From NCBI RefSeq assembly GCF_033958435.1, contig NC_134138.1:9808001-9872000 (forward strand): DNA of 64,000 nt, written 5' to 3'. Under the pieces are notes generated by a model, which did no database searches, had not been told where the DNA came from, and saw only the letters and a list, made by a program, of their open reading frames with translations. The DNA comes from Carettochelys insculpta (Eukaryota; Chordata; Testudines; Carettochelyidae). Below are positions 22,056 to 33,575 of the stretch, one piece after another. Positions within the stretch are counted from its first letter, which is position 1; each line of letters opens with the position of its first letter. The position numbers were made by a program, and so were the translations under genes.

Positions 22056-23229
22056 GTGCAGCTGCCTCAGAAAGATGGCAATCCAGGGATGCCTGGGTGT
22101 GACTCTGCCTCACACTCACTCCTATGGCCTCATTCTGAGAGATGCTGGGCACCTTCAGTTCCAGTGGAACTCAGGGAGAACTGGTCATACTCAGGTCTTC
22201 TGGAATTCAGGTCTTCTCTGTGGAGCCATCCAAGCCCTACTTCCTTTCTTCTTTTTTTTTCCACACTCTTACACACTCCCCTCTCCATCTAACCCATTTG
22301 AACCCACAAAAAAAGGGGGTGGGGTGGGATGGTAGGAGTGATTTCTAGAGGTTTTCATATTAATTCTGACTAGCATTTTTAACATTGGCATACAGGGACT
22401 GTGGAGAAAAGTTGCAAGTCCGTTTTTTTTTTTTTTTGGAAGCAGGGAGGAAATAATTTTCTACTTTACCCATTTCAATACTTTTTATTTCCATTCCTGC
22501 CTTGCTTAAGTTAGTTTCCCAATTTACCAATAGTGAGAGGGAACTGGGCTATTTGACATGGACATTTGGGCTGAGGCTTTGTCTTTACTGAAAAAAAAAA
22601 GTGTTATCTTCTCAAGATATAGCTTCCTGAGGTGAAACCCTACTTGAGACAAGGTAGTTTTAACTTACGTATGCCTAGGAAAGGCGGTCAGCCCTATACT
22701 CTGCTTTTTGTTTACCTCAGCCAGCTACATCAAGATAAATTTGAAATGGCCAGGTATTGTCTTCAGTAGCATTTTACAACAAAGCAGTTAACTTGACGTA
22801 AGCAGAGCTTTTTTTCAGGGAAGACAGCCCGAACTGATGTGCGGAATGTGATTGATAGAGTTGCTTTTGTTCTGCATGTCTTCCATTTGCCTTGTGGAGT
22901 CAGAGATTTAGTTAGTGACTTTTTTTGGGTAAAGCACTTATTGTTCAAATCTAAAAGTTTTATCTCTGTTGTGACTCAGACCCATTAGGGAGGTGATAGT
23001 TTCTCCCTTGATATTACCCAGACCTTCCCTTGACATTATCAGGTGTTGTCTGGGCACAACCTGGGCATGAGGGTGGGGTGTTGTGGTATAAATCCTTAAA
23101 AACGTAGCTGACCAAACCTGAAGTAGAACCTAGGATAGGCAACTGAGATGATGCTTTTCATCTTCTCCTGTTTATAATTGACAACCTGTTCCTTTTCTGT
23201 CGTGATGGTCACTTGATAACGAGTGGGAC
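22056..23229. other. unassigned sequence with homopolymer runs
   Basis: A T-run lies at about 22422-22438 and an A-run near 22591-22600. No exon or repeat family recognised. Confidence 0.4.
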
Positions 23230-23870
23230 ATCTTCATGTCACCCTCCTATTTGTGAGTCCCTTGAGAGCTGATCAGCCCATTTCTGGAGCTGCAGATCTT
23301 ATCACAGAAGAGGCAGGTGTTAGTAGCTGTTGGAGGGGTGCAGGGCAGTTTATGACACTCTTTTCGTCTCCGCCTCTCCTCCTCTGCGCTGCAGTGGGAC
23401 CTCTCAAATTGTGCCACCCCTTCACAGATTACTGTTTTCTACTGGGGACGGTCTTGGGAAAGGTTCTCCCAAACGTCGACACAGATGCTGCACTTTTTCA
23501 TGTATGCCTTCACCATGTCCTTATATTGCTTCCACTGGCCCCCAATGGTCCTCTGTCCTCCCTCCAACTCAGAGAACAGAATCTGTTTTGGGAGGTGCTG
23601 ATCAGACATCTGAATCATGTGACCAGTCCAACGAAGTTGTTGATGAATGATAATGGCTTCCATGCTTTTCATGTTTGACTCTTCCAGGATGCTATTGTTC
23701 ATGTACCTGTCCTCCCAAGAGATATTTAGGATTCTTCTGAGGCAGAGTTGATGACATTGTTCAAGTGCCTTCAGTTGATGCTTGTATGTTGTCCAGGTTT
23801 CACATGCATATGCAGGATTGATAGATATATTTTCTCAGCATAATGTTAGCAGGTCTGTTTGTTTTGAAGA
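23230..23870 (-). pseudogene. non-LTR retrotransposon 3' ORF, RTE-like, with zinc-finger-like tail
   Basis: Reading leftward from about 23825, the minus strand encodes ACETWTTYKHQLKALEQ, HQLCLRRILNISWEDR, IIHQQLRWTGHMIQMSDQ and LPKQILFSEL, then YKDMVKAYMKKC. This order (SETWT, CLR-ILNI-W-DR, LRW-GH--RM, LPKQ, YKD-LK) marks the C-terminal region of an RTE-like LINE family. A TAG near 23439, where Trp is expected after DRPQ, breaks it. The frame resumes as KTVICEGVAQFE, EEERRRRKEC and CLFCDKICSSRNGLIS before a TAG near 23241. The last block is a C-x2-C finger whose first His appears lost. Clade assignment is moderate. Confidence 0.7.
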
Positions 23871-23934
23871 AGAAATGTTAGTTGAGGAACATGAGAATGT
23901 GCCTTCAATTGAAGGCAGTTCTACAACCTCCCTA

Positions 23935-24125
23935 GGTAATTCAAACACCGGAATAAATTGCCTAGGGATGTTGTGGAATCTCCATCTCTGGAGATATTTA
24001 GGAACGGGTTAGATAAATGTCTATGAGGGGATGGTCTAGACAGTACCTGGTCCTGCCATGAGGGCAGAGGGCTGGACTTGATGACCTCTCAAGGTCCCTT
24101 CCAGTCCTAGCATTCTATGATTCTA
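23935..24125 (+). mobile_element. CR1 LINE 3' end
   Basis: Sense CR1 tail: 'attgcctagggatgttgtgg', 'aatctccatctctggagata', 'ggctggacttgatgacctct', 'attctatgattct'. It abuts the RTE-like remnant; truncated. Confidence 0.9.
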
Positions 24126-24429
24126 AGGGGATCCGTCTCAGTCTCTGTCTGCATGGCCTTGGGCTTCTTTTGGACACACATAACCATAATGAATACATGG
24201 GATCCCTTATAGCTTGTTTTAAATAGTGGTTGACTGATAAGAGGTTTGCCTCCACAGGAGTGCCTTTTGTTGTCATCAGACTTCCCTGGGTCCCTTACAA
24301 ACTCCTGGATAAAAGAGACATTCAGAGAAACTCCTTTGACAGCAAAGCACATTTAAGAAGAAGATCAATCTAGTCTCCTAGACCCTCTCTTCCTTCTTTT
24401 CTTGGTTGATGTGGGATTGGTCTCTATAG
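24126..24429. other. unassigned sequence
   Basis: No recognised feature. Confidence 0.4.
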
Positions 24430-24600
24430 CAGAGTTTCTTAAACTTTTCGAGACCGCGGAACATCAAACAGTAATATTTTTTATGCAGAACTCCTATGAA
24501 GATTTTCTTCAAAACAGAAATTGTCAGACCAAAAGATAAAAACCAAACCAAACCAAACCAAACCAAACATCAACGTATTCAGCAGAAAACAAAATGCAGT
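24430..24600 (+). mobile_element. hAT-like DNA transposon, left-end fragment
   Basis: 'cagagtttcttaaacttttc' followed by 'gagaccgcggaacatcaaac' has the form of a hAT left terminus (CAGNGTTTCTTAAAC). No matching right terminus was found. The copy may run into the GC-rich block at 24730, and the following Penelope pair may have removed its other end. An (AAACC)n microsatellite lies inside at about 24539-24568. Confidence 0.5.
24539..24568 (+). repeat. (AAACC)n microsatellite
   Basis: About five consecutive AAACC units within the hAT-like fragment. Confidence 0.85.
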
Positions 24601-24729
24601 AATTGAATCAGATATCATAGCAGTGAAGAAGTAACATTGCATCTGGTTTTAATGAAAGAAAACATATACATGCGCTGCACATCATTGCTAGTTACTACTC
24701 CACCGCATAGATAGGAGAAGAACATCAGA

Positions 24730-24985
24730 GGTGAGGGGATGGCGGCCGGTCAGTGCCAGACAGCGCCCGGGGCCCGCACACCGCAGGCCGGGAAGGGCCA
24801 CCTGCAGGAGAGACCCCTGGATGCACACCCAGGCTGGGAGGCCCGGTCCATGGGGGATGGGTCAGTGCTCCCTAGGGGGTCAGTGTCGCTTGGGGGGGGC
24901 GGGGGCCCAATGGCGTGGGCTTGGGCGGGTAGGCCACAGCTGGGTCCCCTCTGTCTGGGGCACACTACGGACATGCTCTCCTCCT
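24730..24985. other. GC-rich, CpG-containing block
   Basis: A sharply GC-rich segment ('atggcggccggtcagtgcca', 'gcgcccggggcccgcac') between AT-rich flanks. Open frames reach 133 aa but end inside the next Penelope-type palindrome. It could be the interior of the hAT-like element on its left or a small CpG island. I see no splice-supported exon. Confidence 0.4.
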
Positions 24986-24997
24986 CTCCACACAGCC

Positions 24998-25164
24998 ACA
25001 CTTTAAAGATTAACAAAGTAATTTATTGGGTGATGAGCTTTTGTGGGACAGACCCACTTCTTCAGTATGGCTATGATCTGAAGAAGTGGGTCTGTCCCAC
25101 AAAAGCTCATCACCTAATAAATTATTTTGTTAGTCTGTAAAGTACTACTAGACTGCTTTTTTGT
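24998..25164 (+). mobile_element. Penelope-type terminal repeat pair (palindrome)
   Basis: Left arm 'gggtgatgagcttttgtggg' to 'acccacttcttcag' is matched in reverse by 'ctgaagaagtgggtctgtcc' to 'cccacaaaagctcatcac', across a spacer of about 12 bp. The outer halves also pair ('acactttaaagattaac' with 'gttagtctgtaaagt'). It lacks coding sequence and the distal tail, and no target duplication is obvious. Confidence 0.75.
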
Positions 25165-25436
25165 GTCTACCTGAGTATGCCCAACTAAGTACTCCGACCC
25201 TTGCCGAGGTGGAGGTAATCAGCAAGTCAGGTTACTTATATCAGGAGTGATATTTTAGTATAGATGCTTACAGAGTTAGGTTGATGAAAGGTGCCTTGTC
25301 TTGTACTTAATGCTGTAGTGTAGATCAGACCTGAGAAAAATCCAGACTGAAAAGATGTACTGGGGAGCAACATGCTCCAATTAATTACTCACCTGTTGAA
25401 AAGGTCATTTCTTTCCTCCCTTTATGGTCCATAATA
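25165..25436. other. unassigned; MITE-end fragment near 25250-25335
   Basis: 'tatttta­gtatagatgc' to 'tgctgtagtgtagatcagac' has MITE-like ends but is too short to assign. Confidence 0.3.
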
Positions 25437-25995
25437 CAGTAAACCTTTGATTTAACAGGCCTCGATTTAGTGGACTCCTGTCCAGCCACTAAGAAACCAT
25501 CCCTTGTCATCCGATCTGTTGTCTTTCCTTAAAGAGGCAAACCCCACCAGCGCACAGCTTGGGTTATGCACAAATCTCTGTCCAGAGCACAGCTGACCCA
25601 CAGTGATTTTAACACTGTGTATCATTGTGGTTCAAGAGCCTGTGTGGGGGGCAGGTTCCCCTGTGACTGGTGCAAATGCAGGAATTTCCTTCTCTCCCTG
25701 CAAACTCGCCTGCCAGCTCATCCTTGCACCCTTCGATCCTGATCCTGCCCCCAGAACATCCTCCCCACCCACTCACCCACCTGGCAAACTGAAGGGAGCT
25801 ACACGGATGCCAGGGTCTGCAGAGACCCAGTGTTCCCTGCTGGCTCCAGGCAGGGGAGAGGCAAGGCCAGCGGCAGTGGCTGGTGAGGAGCACATGATGG
25901 CTGAATCAGAAAGCAAGCCCTGTGGCAAGCTGATGGCCAGGCCTAGCGCCCATGGAGTTGGTGAGGGTCCCTTACCTGCAGGGGTGGCACTGAAG

Positions 25996-26820
25996 AATCA
26001 CAGAATCATAGAACGCTAGGACTGGAAGGGACCTCGAGAGGCCATTGAGTCCAGCCCCCTGCCCCAATGGCAGGACCAAGTACTATCAAAACCATCCCTG
26101 ATAGACATCTATCTAACCTGTTCTTAAATATCTCCAGCGATGGAGATTCCACAACCTCCCTTGGCAATTTATTCCACTGTTTGACCACCCTGACAATTAG
26201 GAACTTTTTCCTAATGTCCAACCTAAACCTCCCTTGCTGCAGTTTAAGCCCATTGCCTCTTGTTCTATCCTCAGAGACCAAGAAGAACAAGTTTTCTCCC
26301 TCCTCCTTATGACTCCCTTTTAGATACCTGAAAACCGCTATCATGTCTCCCCTCAATCTTCTCTTTTCCAAACTAAACAAGCCCAATTCTTTCAGCCTTT
26401 CTTCATAGGTCACATTCTCTAGACCTTTAATCATTCTTGTCACTCTTTTCTGGACCCTCTCTAATTTCTCCATATCTTTCTTGAATTGCAGTGCCCAGAA
26501 CTAGACACAGTACTCCAGCTGAGGCCTAACCAGCACAGAGTAGAGCGGGAGAATGACTTCTCATGTCCTGTTCACAACACACCTGTTAATGCATCCCAGA
26601 ATCATGTTTGCTTTTTTTGCAACAGCATCACTCTGTTGACTCATATTTAGCTTGTGGTCCACTATAACCCCTATATCCCTTTCTGCTGTAGTCATTCCTA
26701 GACAGTCTCTCCCCATTCTGTATGTGTGAAACTGGTTGTTCCTTCCCAAGTGGAGCACTTTCCATTTGTCCTTATTAAACTTCACCACAGCTGCCTTCTT
26801 GGCCAGGGCCTCTCTGAAGC
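25996..26820 (-). mobile_element. CR1 LINE, 5'-truncated, nested
   Basis: The antisense tail starts at 'cacagaatcatagaacgcta'. Minus-strand frames at 26473-26006 ([19 protein letters not shown], then [16 protein letters not shown] and LDIRKKFL) and 26878-26561 (FNKDKWKVLHLGRNN) are the C-terminal ORF2 region, broken by a frameshift between about 26474 and 26560. This copy post-dates the mariner-type element. Confidence 0.92.
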
Positions 26821-27247
26821 AGGACTGGCTGGGATCTAGGCCGGGACATGGGCTGCCCATGTAGTATTTGGTGGGCATGATCCCTGTATTAGCTCAGGGC
26901 GCCTCCGCCCTTCCCCTACCCTGGCTTCGTGCACCTGCCACCACCTGGCCCCATGCACCTGAAGGCTGCCTTCCTGCTCTCGGACCTGCACAATGAGTAC
27001 TGGCTCTGAGGAGTGCAGGGTGCGGTTGCGGGTAACCCGCCCTGAGGAAGAGAGCCCCAGGTGCCTTAGGAGAGACCTGCTCGCGCCCTTCGTTGTGTGT
27101 CTTCTCCTTGGCATGGGCGGTCGGGTTCGCACTCATTGAGGTGATGAAAGGTCCTTTGGGGATGCTGATTGGCGGCCTGTGCCAGGTGCTGTGACGTGTT
27201 TGGTTTGTTAAAGACAGGGTAAATTAATAAATGTATATGGAGCTACA

Positions 27248-27330
27248 CATCTCATAGAACTGGAAGGGACCTTGGGAGGTCACTGGGGCCAGTCCCCTGC
27301 CCTCTTGGCAGGACCAAGCACCATCCTTTT
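27248..27330 (-). mobile_element. CR1 LINE tail fragment
   Basis: 'tagaactggaagggaccttg' then 'ggcaggaccaagcaccatcc', followed by an A-run at about 27331-27345. Antisense CR1 3' end, about 80 bp. Confidence 0.8.
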
Positions 27331-27345
27331 TTAAAAAAAAAAAAA

Positions 27346-27520
27346 TCTATTTGCCCCCAATCCCTAAATGGTCCCCCTTAGGGACTGAACTCTCACGCTT
27401 GGGTTTAGCAGGCCAATGCTCAAACCACAGAGCTTTTCCTCCCCGCATTGTATTTGCCCCAAATCATCCCCTCAAGGATTGAGCTCACAATGCTGGGTTT
27501 TGCAGGCTAATACTCAAGGT
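27346..27520 (-). mobile_element. tRNA-derived SINE, two partial head copies
   Basis: 'ctgaactctcacgcttgggt' then 'gcaggccaatgctcaaacca' is the antisense of a tRNA-like head (A-box region near TGGTTTGAGCATTGG, B-box near GAGTTCA). A second, poorer copy follows ('gattgagctcacaatgctgg', 'gcaggctaatactc'). A sense copy is at 44827-44935. Reptile SINE of tRNA origin; no evidence of activity. Confidence 0.65.
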
Positions 27521-27688
27521 AGCTGTTGGACTGCGTGCACCATTATGGTGACTGACTGGGAGGGGAGGGGAGGCAGCAGCTTGCCCCCAGGCTCTGTCCA
27601 TCGTCATATAATCATTCAGATTTAATGGATTTTTGGCATTAGTGGACACGCCTTTCCCCTCTTAGTTGGCTAAATCAAGGGTTTACTG

Positions 27689-28084
27689 GAGTGAATCTGC
27701 TTTTCCCTACTAGTTGAGATCTTCTTTAAGATTGGGTAATACTAGATTCACTTTTTTAATGATATCTAATTAACTAATTAACTCATTTGACTTATATTTA
27801 GAGGGATTTTTCAGATCTTTTGCGTTTTATAACTGTGTTTTTGAGTTGTGGCAGAATGGTATGCCTCTTAATTTGTTTCTGTCTCTGACATCCTATGCGC
27901 TAATTTAGTCAGTCTGGGGCACATGGTGGTGGGAGGAATAGTTAAATTAGGGGAAATTAAAGCATGTTTAAAATGGTGGAAACAAGAAGGAAAAGTGTGG
28001 TATGGAGAATACAAAATCAGTGTTGTGAGTAGTATAATGGACAGAGCTGCGGGGGGGTTGAATTAATCAGAAGCATGAAATTAG
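27689..28084. other. unassigned AT-rich sequence
   Basis: No recognised feature. Confidence 0.4.
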
Positions 28085-28260
28085 GTTTGCATTGGGTTTT
28101 AGGAATCAGGATAGCATCCTTTTTTTCTGATCGCTGCTCTGTTGCTGATGCACCTTGTAGCCTTGATAAAGTCACTTCACCCTGACTGTAAAACAGGACT
28201 AATATTTTATTCTTTACCTCACAGTGGGTACCATTTAAATGTGCCAGCCAGAGGCAACTA
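28085..28260 (+). mobile_element. possible MIR relic
   Basis: 'ccttgataaagtcacttcac' and 'gactgtaaaacaggactaat' then 'tacctcacag' follow the sense order of the MIR core. Diverged. Confidence 0.45.
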
Positions 28261-29487
28261 GCCTCAGTCAGTGGCTTTAAAATGTCAGTGTGTGGTGTGC
28301 CATGGCGTTGGGCGTTCTCAGTGAACAGCACTCTGTAGGATAATGTAGGGAAGTAGATAAGAACATTCGTACTTGTCGTCAGAGGTGCCAATAAAAGGTA
28401 AAGGTTTTGGTGGGGTGAATTAGAGTGGCTGGAGGAGTGTAGCTCGCACAGGGAGGAGAGGAATGATGGAACAGTCCCAGTTCAGTCCAATTCACTTTCT
28501 TCTCTTTCATCTTTTCCAGGAGGGATTTGTTCATAAGATGAGTGGTTGTAAGCATTAGCTGGATGCGACATTTCTGATGTGTGAGGGTTTGTGAGTAAAT
28601 GTTGCTACTTTTGTCGTTGTGATAGCTCTTCGAACATGTGTATGAGTGTGCGTTTCACAGCCAGCTGAGGGAATAAGAAGTCAGACTCACAAATATTAGA
28701 GATGGAAGTGGTATCTGTCTTCGCTTGCCAACTTTCCTGATCAGACAGGCTGCATGCCATTCGCAGCAGTGGCAACTGCTCCATCCAACCAGGAAAGTTG
28801 GCAGACCTACCTCTGCCATTGCCTCTGTCCACCCTATCCTGCAGAAGGTTCTTGGGTATCTTTGTCTTGACCAGTATTAAATAATTCCAGTGATGGCATT
28901 TACAGCTGGGAGTGGGGAGACTGTAACGGTCTAAATGATTTCACCCTGAGAAAATGTTACTTGTATCTTTCCTTTGCTCAACTTCACCTTCTTATTTCTA
29001 GTTATTGCCTCCTTGGGCCACAGTTAACAGCTCTCCCCTCCTCTTCACTTCTTAAAACGATTGAGAAATATTTAAGGAGAGTATCTTCACTAGCTGTTAG
29101 ATAATAATAACCACGCTCTTATTCTTCTTGTCCTTCAAATTGCTTTGCAAGCACGAACCCGTTCACAGATAGGATCACTGAGCAGTGTTATCTCCTCATC
29201 CTTAGGAGGCAATCTGAAGTCATGAGGTCCAGGGAGTTATTCATGGCTTCCCTATAAATCATTGCTGGAGCCCTCCAGAATTCTCGTGTCCTCATTGCCA
29301 CGTTTCTCCATTAGGCCATACTACTACTTATTTAGCCATCTCCAAGAGGTACTTCTAGCAAGGCCGTGTACGGAGCAGTGCACGAGGAGCTTCTTGGAAA
29401 CCTTGCCCATGCAATCACAAGGTCTTCCTTTGAGCCGTTTAATTGGGGGGTTAGAAAACAGTTTGTTCTCTGAGTGGAACAGGACAT
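28261..29487. other. unassigned sequence
   Basis: No repeat family or exon recognised. Confidence 0.4.
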
Positions 29488-29490
29488 CTA

Positions 29491-29880
29491 GGCTATGTCT
29501 CCAGTAGAAGCGTCCGTCAACAGAAGTTACTGTGGAAAAGGAAATCTCGACAGACCCACCCCCGTCGACAGATTGCATCTACACACCACTTGCTCTGTCG
29601 ACTGAGAACTGCCAGCCTGCACTGCCCTCTGGTGACAGAAGGTGGAATGGCAGATCTGCAAAGAGGGCTGCTCGGCAACCAGAAGCCTACATGCATTTCT
29701 GTTGATAGTACTCTCGCCAGATTGTTATGCCTCAAATTTTTGAGGGATAATACTGTCGAGGTAAATGCAGAGTTCTGTTGAGGCTCTGTTGACAGAATGC
29801 TGTAAGTGTATAGACACTCCCTGAGTTATGTCGACAGAAGGCCCCTTCTGTTGACAAAACTCTGTAGTGTAGAGACAGCC
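29491..29880. mobile_element. MITE, Harbinger-like (GTTGACAGA-type), CTA duplication
   Basis: Starts 'ggctatgtctccagtagaag' and ends 'ctgtagtgtagagacagcc', with exact CTA on both sides (29488-29490 and 29881-29883). The interior repeats 'tgttgacag'/'tctgtcgac' words like the copy at 5829-6230. It folds into a long imperfect hairpin and encodes nothing. Confidence 0.75.
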
Positions 29881-29883
29881 CTA

Positions 29884-30381
29884 GAGTTAGCAATTCACCA
29901 TTCAGATATTTTAAACTGGTCTCCTGCCAGGTGCCTCCTTCCCACAAAGTGAGATTTACAGACTTCACTGTGGTCTAAACAGCTGCGTGCCTGTCTCAGT
30001 AGCATCTTTCTCACTGGTTCCTTTTCCCTGTTGGTATCAGAAGTTAATACAGAAAACTGATTGTCTCTATTCTTTTGAACAGGTGTCACACCCCTTTGTC
30101 TCAGTTCACTTCTGCAGCAGAAACATTCAAAGTTAATAGCTCTGCTCCTGCTACATGAAAGGAAATTACAGAACCTGATTCCCATCCCCTTCTTCCCGCC
30201 TCTCCATTCGTTTACGGCAGCTTTGCATTAATATTCATAATCCATAACTCGTGAAAAGGAAGATGTAGCCTGGATTCCTGAACTGTCTTGAAATTTAATT
30301 TTGCTGTTCACTGAAATATGTAAAACTTTTGTGTTTGTTTAGTGCATTGATAGATTAAGACTGTTCTACATGCAGGGCTCT
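29884..30381. other. unassigned sequence
   Basis: No recognised feature before the dinucleotide repeat. Confidence 0.4.
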
Positions 30382-30426
30382 CTCTCTCACACACACACGC
30401 ACATGCACGCACACATTCACATACAA
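30382..30426 (+). repeat. (CT)n/(CA)n microsatellite
   Basis: 'ctctctctcacacacacacg' followed by CACACA-rich sequence. Confidence 0.9.
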
Positions 30427-30494
30427 CATGACATGAAATGACAAACAGAATACCGCACTACCAAAAAACCCAACAGATTATCTCAGGTGACAGC

Positions 30495-30679
30495 CAGTGT
30501 TCCCTGTAAGCTGAGTGTTTGGGCGGCTTCCCAGGGAGAGTCAGGTGCCGCCCAGCTGATTAGCAGAGTGCCTTCAACTGGCAGCCTGTGTTGCTACTGG
30601 TGGTGCGCAGCTGCACATGCCTTGATGCACACAACAAAATTTATTCCCCCACGGACGGAAACAAGTAGAGGGAACACTT
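30495..30679. mobile_element. short hAT-like MITE with perfect 8-bp duplication
   Basis: Ends 'cagtgttccctgtaagctga' and 'tagagggaacactt'. GTGACAGC is repeated exactly at 30487-30494 and 30680-30687. The interior shares 'gcccagctgattag' and 'acaaaatttattccc' with the copies at 19515 and 57894. Confidence 0.85.
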
Positions 30680-30687
30680 GTGACAGC

Positions 30688-31334
30688 TCAGTGCAGCAAT
30701 GGTGGAAATGTTTTGGTTGTAAATTATCTTCTCTTCCTCTGCCATTTTCTCTTGGGATTAAGAGGACTGATTGATCATCAGCGAGGTTTCAGCAAAACAG
30801 AACTTCACACTGTTCTCAAGTGAACTGATCATGACTTGCATGAGCACGTCAGATTTGTTTTGCTACTGTTATTTCAGCCTCACAGCCCTTCCAACTCGAT
30901 GGCCTAGCAGGTGAGCAATGGGAACCGATGTTTAGGTGTTGGTGGCTTCAGAGTCCATTAGTGTTTTCAGTATGCTGTGTTAAAAACGGTGGATTACTCC
31001 TTTATCCCCCATTCTCCTTCCCTCCCTCTTGGGTCACACTAACTACCAAAGTCTAATGAAAACCTCACTGCTGCCATGAGGAAAAAACATCTTTTTCACA
31101 GGAACAGAGGGTATAGTGTCAGGATCCTACCTGCTTATAGTGCCATGGTGTGGTCCCTGGGAGCCCAGCTGCTCTGTTGCATTCCATCTGTGGAAGGAAG
31201 TTATAGAAACTTTTGTGATATCGCTGATGGAGGACCTCTGGCTGCCACAGGTAGAATTGAAATAGTCAGCACGGGGATTTGCAAGACAGGGATGGCCAAG
31301 CTAGGCCAAATACATTGAGTGTACAGAATCCTAA
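30688..31334. other. unassigned sequence
   Basis: No recognised feature. Confidence 0.4.
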
Positions 31335-31467
31335 CAAGTATCAGAGAGGTAGCTAGCTGTGTTAGTCCGTATCTTCAAACACAACAAGAAGTCTGGTGGC
31401 ACCTTTAGACTAACACATATTTTGGAGCATAAGCTTTCATGGGCAAATACCTGCTTCATCAGAGTCC
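31335..31467 (-). mobile_element. Penelope-type terminal fragment
   Basis: Distal tail 'tagctgtgttagtccgtatc', then 'tctggtggcacctttagact', 'agcataagctttcatgggca' and 'ctgcttcatcagag'. Single arm; no inverted partner seen. Confidence 0.75.
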
Positions 31468-32934
31468 TAACAGTCATCTAAGGCTTCATCTGCATCACAG
31501 GCCTGACAGCTCCACAGTGACTTCAGTGCCTACCCCATCAGCCTCTTCACGTGACCTGAACTTCTTTTGCCATGATAACCACAATGAACAGATCAAAGGC
31601 TGCAGGACTTAATTCCTGCAAGAAAAGTTTTCATGGTCAGAAAGAAGGAAGGATATATTGGCCTGGAGCTTCTCTCCATGTTTCTGATGAGCTTTTTGGA
31701 ACAACAAGAGAAGCCACTTCCCTCAGAGAATCTTTGCTGGGTTTTTCTCTGAGCCCAGTCCATACTGGTTTGGAATTTTATGTATCTACACAGCACTGAC
31801 TAAACCCCCGGGCAAAGCAGCCATGTACATGTGTCTGTGCTTTGAATCAAGGAGTTCCCAGATGCTGGGGACAGTCCACATACCTTACCCATCCCTGTAG
31901 ACTCTTCTGAAGATCCAGCTCTTGTGTTCAGTGCTCTGGCTATAAAGAGCACATCCCAGTCTCTCTTTGGTTGTGTTGTTCCACCCAGGGGTACTTCATG
32001 CTAGAGATGGTAGCCTCTTCAGGGCTTGGCCTTGGTTACTTACTTGCTACATCTGGCTGCTTGGGCAGCGATGCACAACTGTGCCATTAGAATGTGTCAG
32101 TCACCTTGACGAGAGATTAGCCGAGTCCAGTAAATCAGCCACAGAGGCTTTGTAGAGAGATGGCTTCCAGTCTATAAGAAGGTTGAGGCATCTCACTGGA
32201 GCTACATTGATGGGGAACCTTGTAGCATCTTTGCCTTTGCCACGGAGACCGAGCACTACTCCAGTCTCCAAACACCTTCCACCAATATTGAAATTAACTT
32301 GGCACCAAAGTGGGATCGGTGGGAGGAAACACCCAATCTTATCTGGTCACCAGCCCACCCTGTCCAAATAAGCTTGGGGTGCCAGTTGTGGATAACTCCA
32401 TTGTGCGAGATTTGCACCAAGTAATTTTGAAACTTTTACACATATTGCTTCCTACACTTGCCTTGTACAAAGCCACCCAAGAACAGAATATTAATATTAC
32501 AGATATCACAGAAGTACTAAAAGCATAAATTAGCTCAAAGACACATTCTTTTAAAGCCACGCCCCCCAGCTAATCTGGTTGACTTCTGACACATTCGGTA
32601 TGAAACTCGCTGACGGCATATAGATTTTTGTAATTATACTTACCCAACATTAAAGCCAGTGATTTTTAGAAGAACACTGACAATAGAGCATGTTCAGAAA
32701 GTCGGCATCTCTGAGGAATGAGAATGGCATTTCTCCGGGTGATGTTCCGGAAGGATAGCTTTTGTTTTGTTTTTGTTTTTGTTTACATAATTGAAAACAG
32801 AAGCCTGGAAAGTGACATGACTCCAGCATAACTGACAGATTGGAGCCTGGAGAACAAACCATTGGAAAGGACTTGGAATTAATATTAATATTGTGCAAAT
32901 ATATATGGTCTGTCTCGCCCAATGATCTGAAGAC
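31468..32934. other. unassigned sequence
   Basis: About 1.5 kb. The part at 32160-32470 looks unusually ordered but matches nothing I know. A (GTTTTT)n-like tract sits at about 32763-32785. Confidence 0.4.
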
Positions 32935-33045
32935 ATCTATCAGGCATGGTCTAGGTGGTGCTTGGACTTGCTGTGGGGGCAGGGGGCTGGACTTGGTGAC
33001 CTCTTGAGGTCCCTTACAGTTTTAGTGTTCTGTGGTTCTATTTCT
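32935..33045 (+). mobile_element. CR1 LINE 3' tail
   Basis: 'agggggctggacttggtgac' then 'ctcttgaggtcccttacagt' and 'gttctgtggttct'. Short sense-strand tail. Confidence 0.85.
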
Positions 33046-33575
33046 GTGTTAGGGAGTTCAGCTTTGCATCGTTCTTGCAAGGCAGGTCAGCGTGATTCTG
33101 TCTTAGTCAGCCCTCGGCGTGTACTGAAGCAATGGCTGTTACTGCTGGGGTCAGCCCCCTGGGCCAGGGGAGCTGTCATTGCTGCCGTGAGAGCAGTAAC
33201 CCCTGGCCAAGGGAGCACTAGCTGCTGCTGGAGCAGCAACCCAGGGCCAGGGGACAACCCCCACTGCCACAGCAGCTGTCCCTGCCTGCCACAACAGCAA
33301 CTGCCACCGCTGGGCTACCTTCCTGGCTGATGATGAGCACATGCCATCAGAGCGTTGTCTGGTGCCACCGTTGGGCCACATCCCAGCTGCAGAACTCATT
33401 GGCTGGAGTAGTGGCTGGCGGTCAGTCCCCAGTGGAGCTCTCTCCGTTCCCCACCCCCCAGGTGAGTTGAGTAAAAGTCATGGATGTGTCACGGGCTTCT
33501 GGGAATTTTTGTTGATGGCTCATGACTTGTCTGTGACTTTTACTAAAAATACCTGTGACAAAATCTGCCCTATAG
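33046..33575. other. GC-rich DNA-element-like sequence
   Basis: 33120-33330 repeats 'ctgctggagcagcaaccc'-like words (CAG/CTG-rich). 33520-33575 ('gacttttactaaaaatacct', 'gtgacaaaatctgccc') resembles the end of a common reptile DNA transposon. Probably one decayed element. Confidence 0.4.

Larger units (their letters stand above)
25437..27688. mobile_element. Tc1/mariner-type element, interrupted by retroelements
   Basis: Terminal inverted repeats: left 'cagtaaacctttgattta' (25437-25454), right 'taaatcaagggtttactg' ending at 27688, with 17 of 18 bases paired. TA precedes the left end, and the right flank is GA (mutated). Most of the 2252 bp is later material: a CR1 (25996-26820), a CR1 scrap (27248-27330) and tRNA-SINE pieces. 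No transposase sequence is visible, so it is non-autonomous. Confidence 0.7.
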
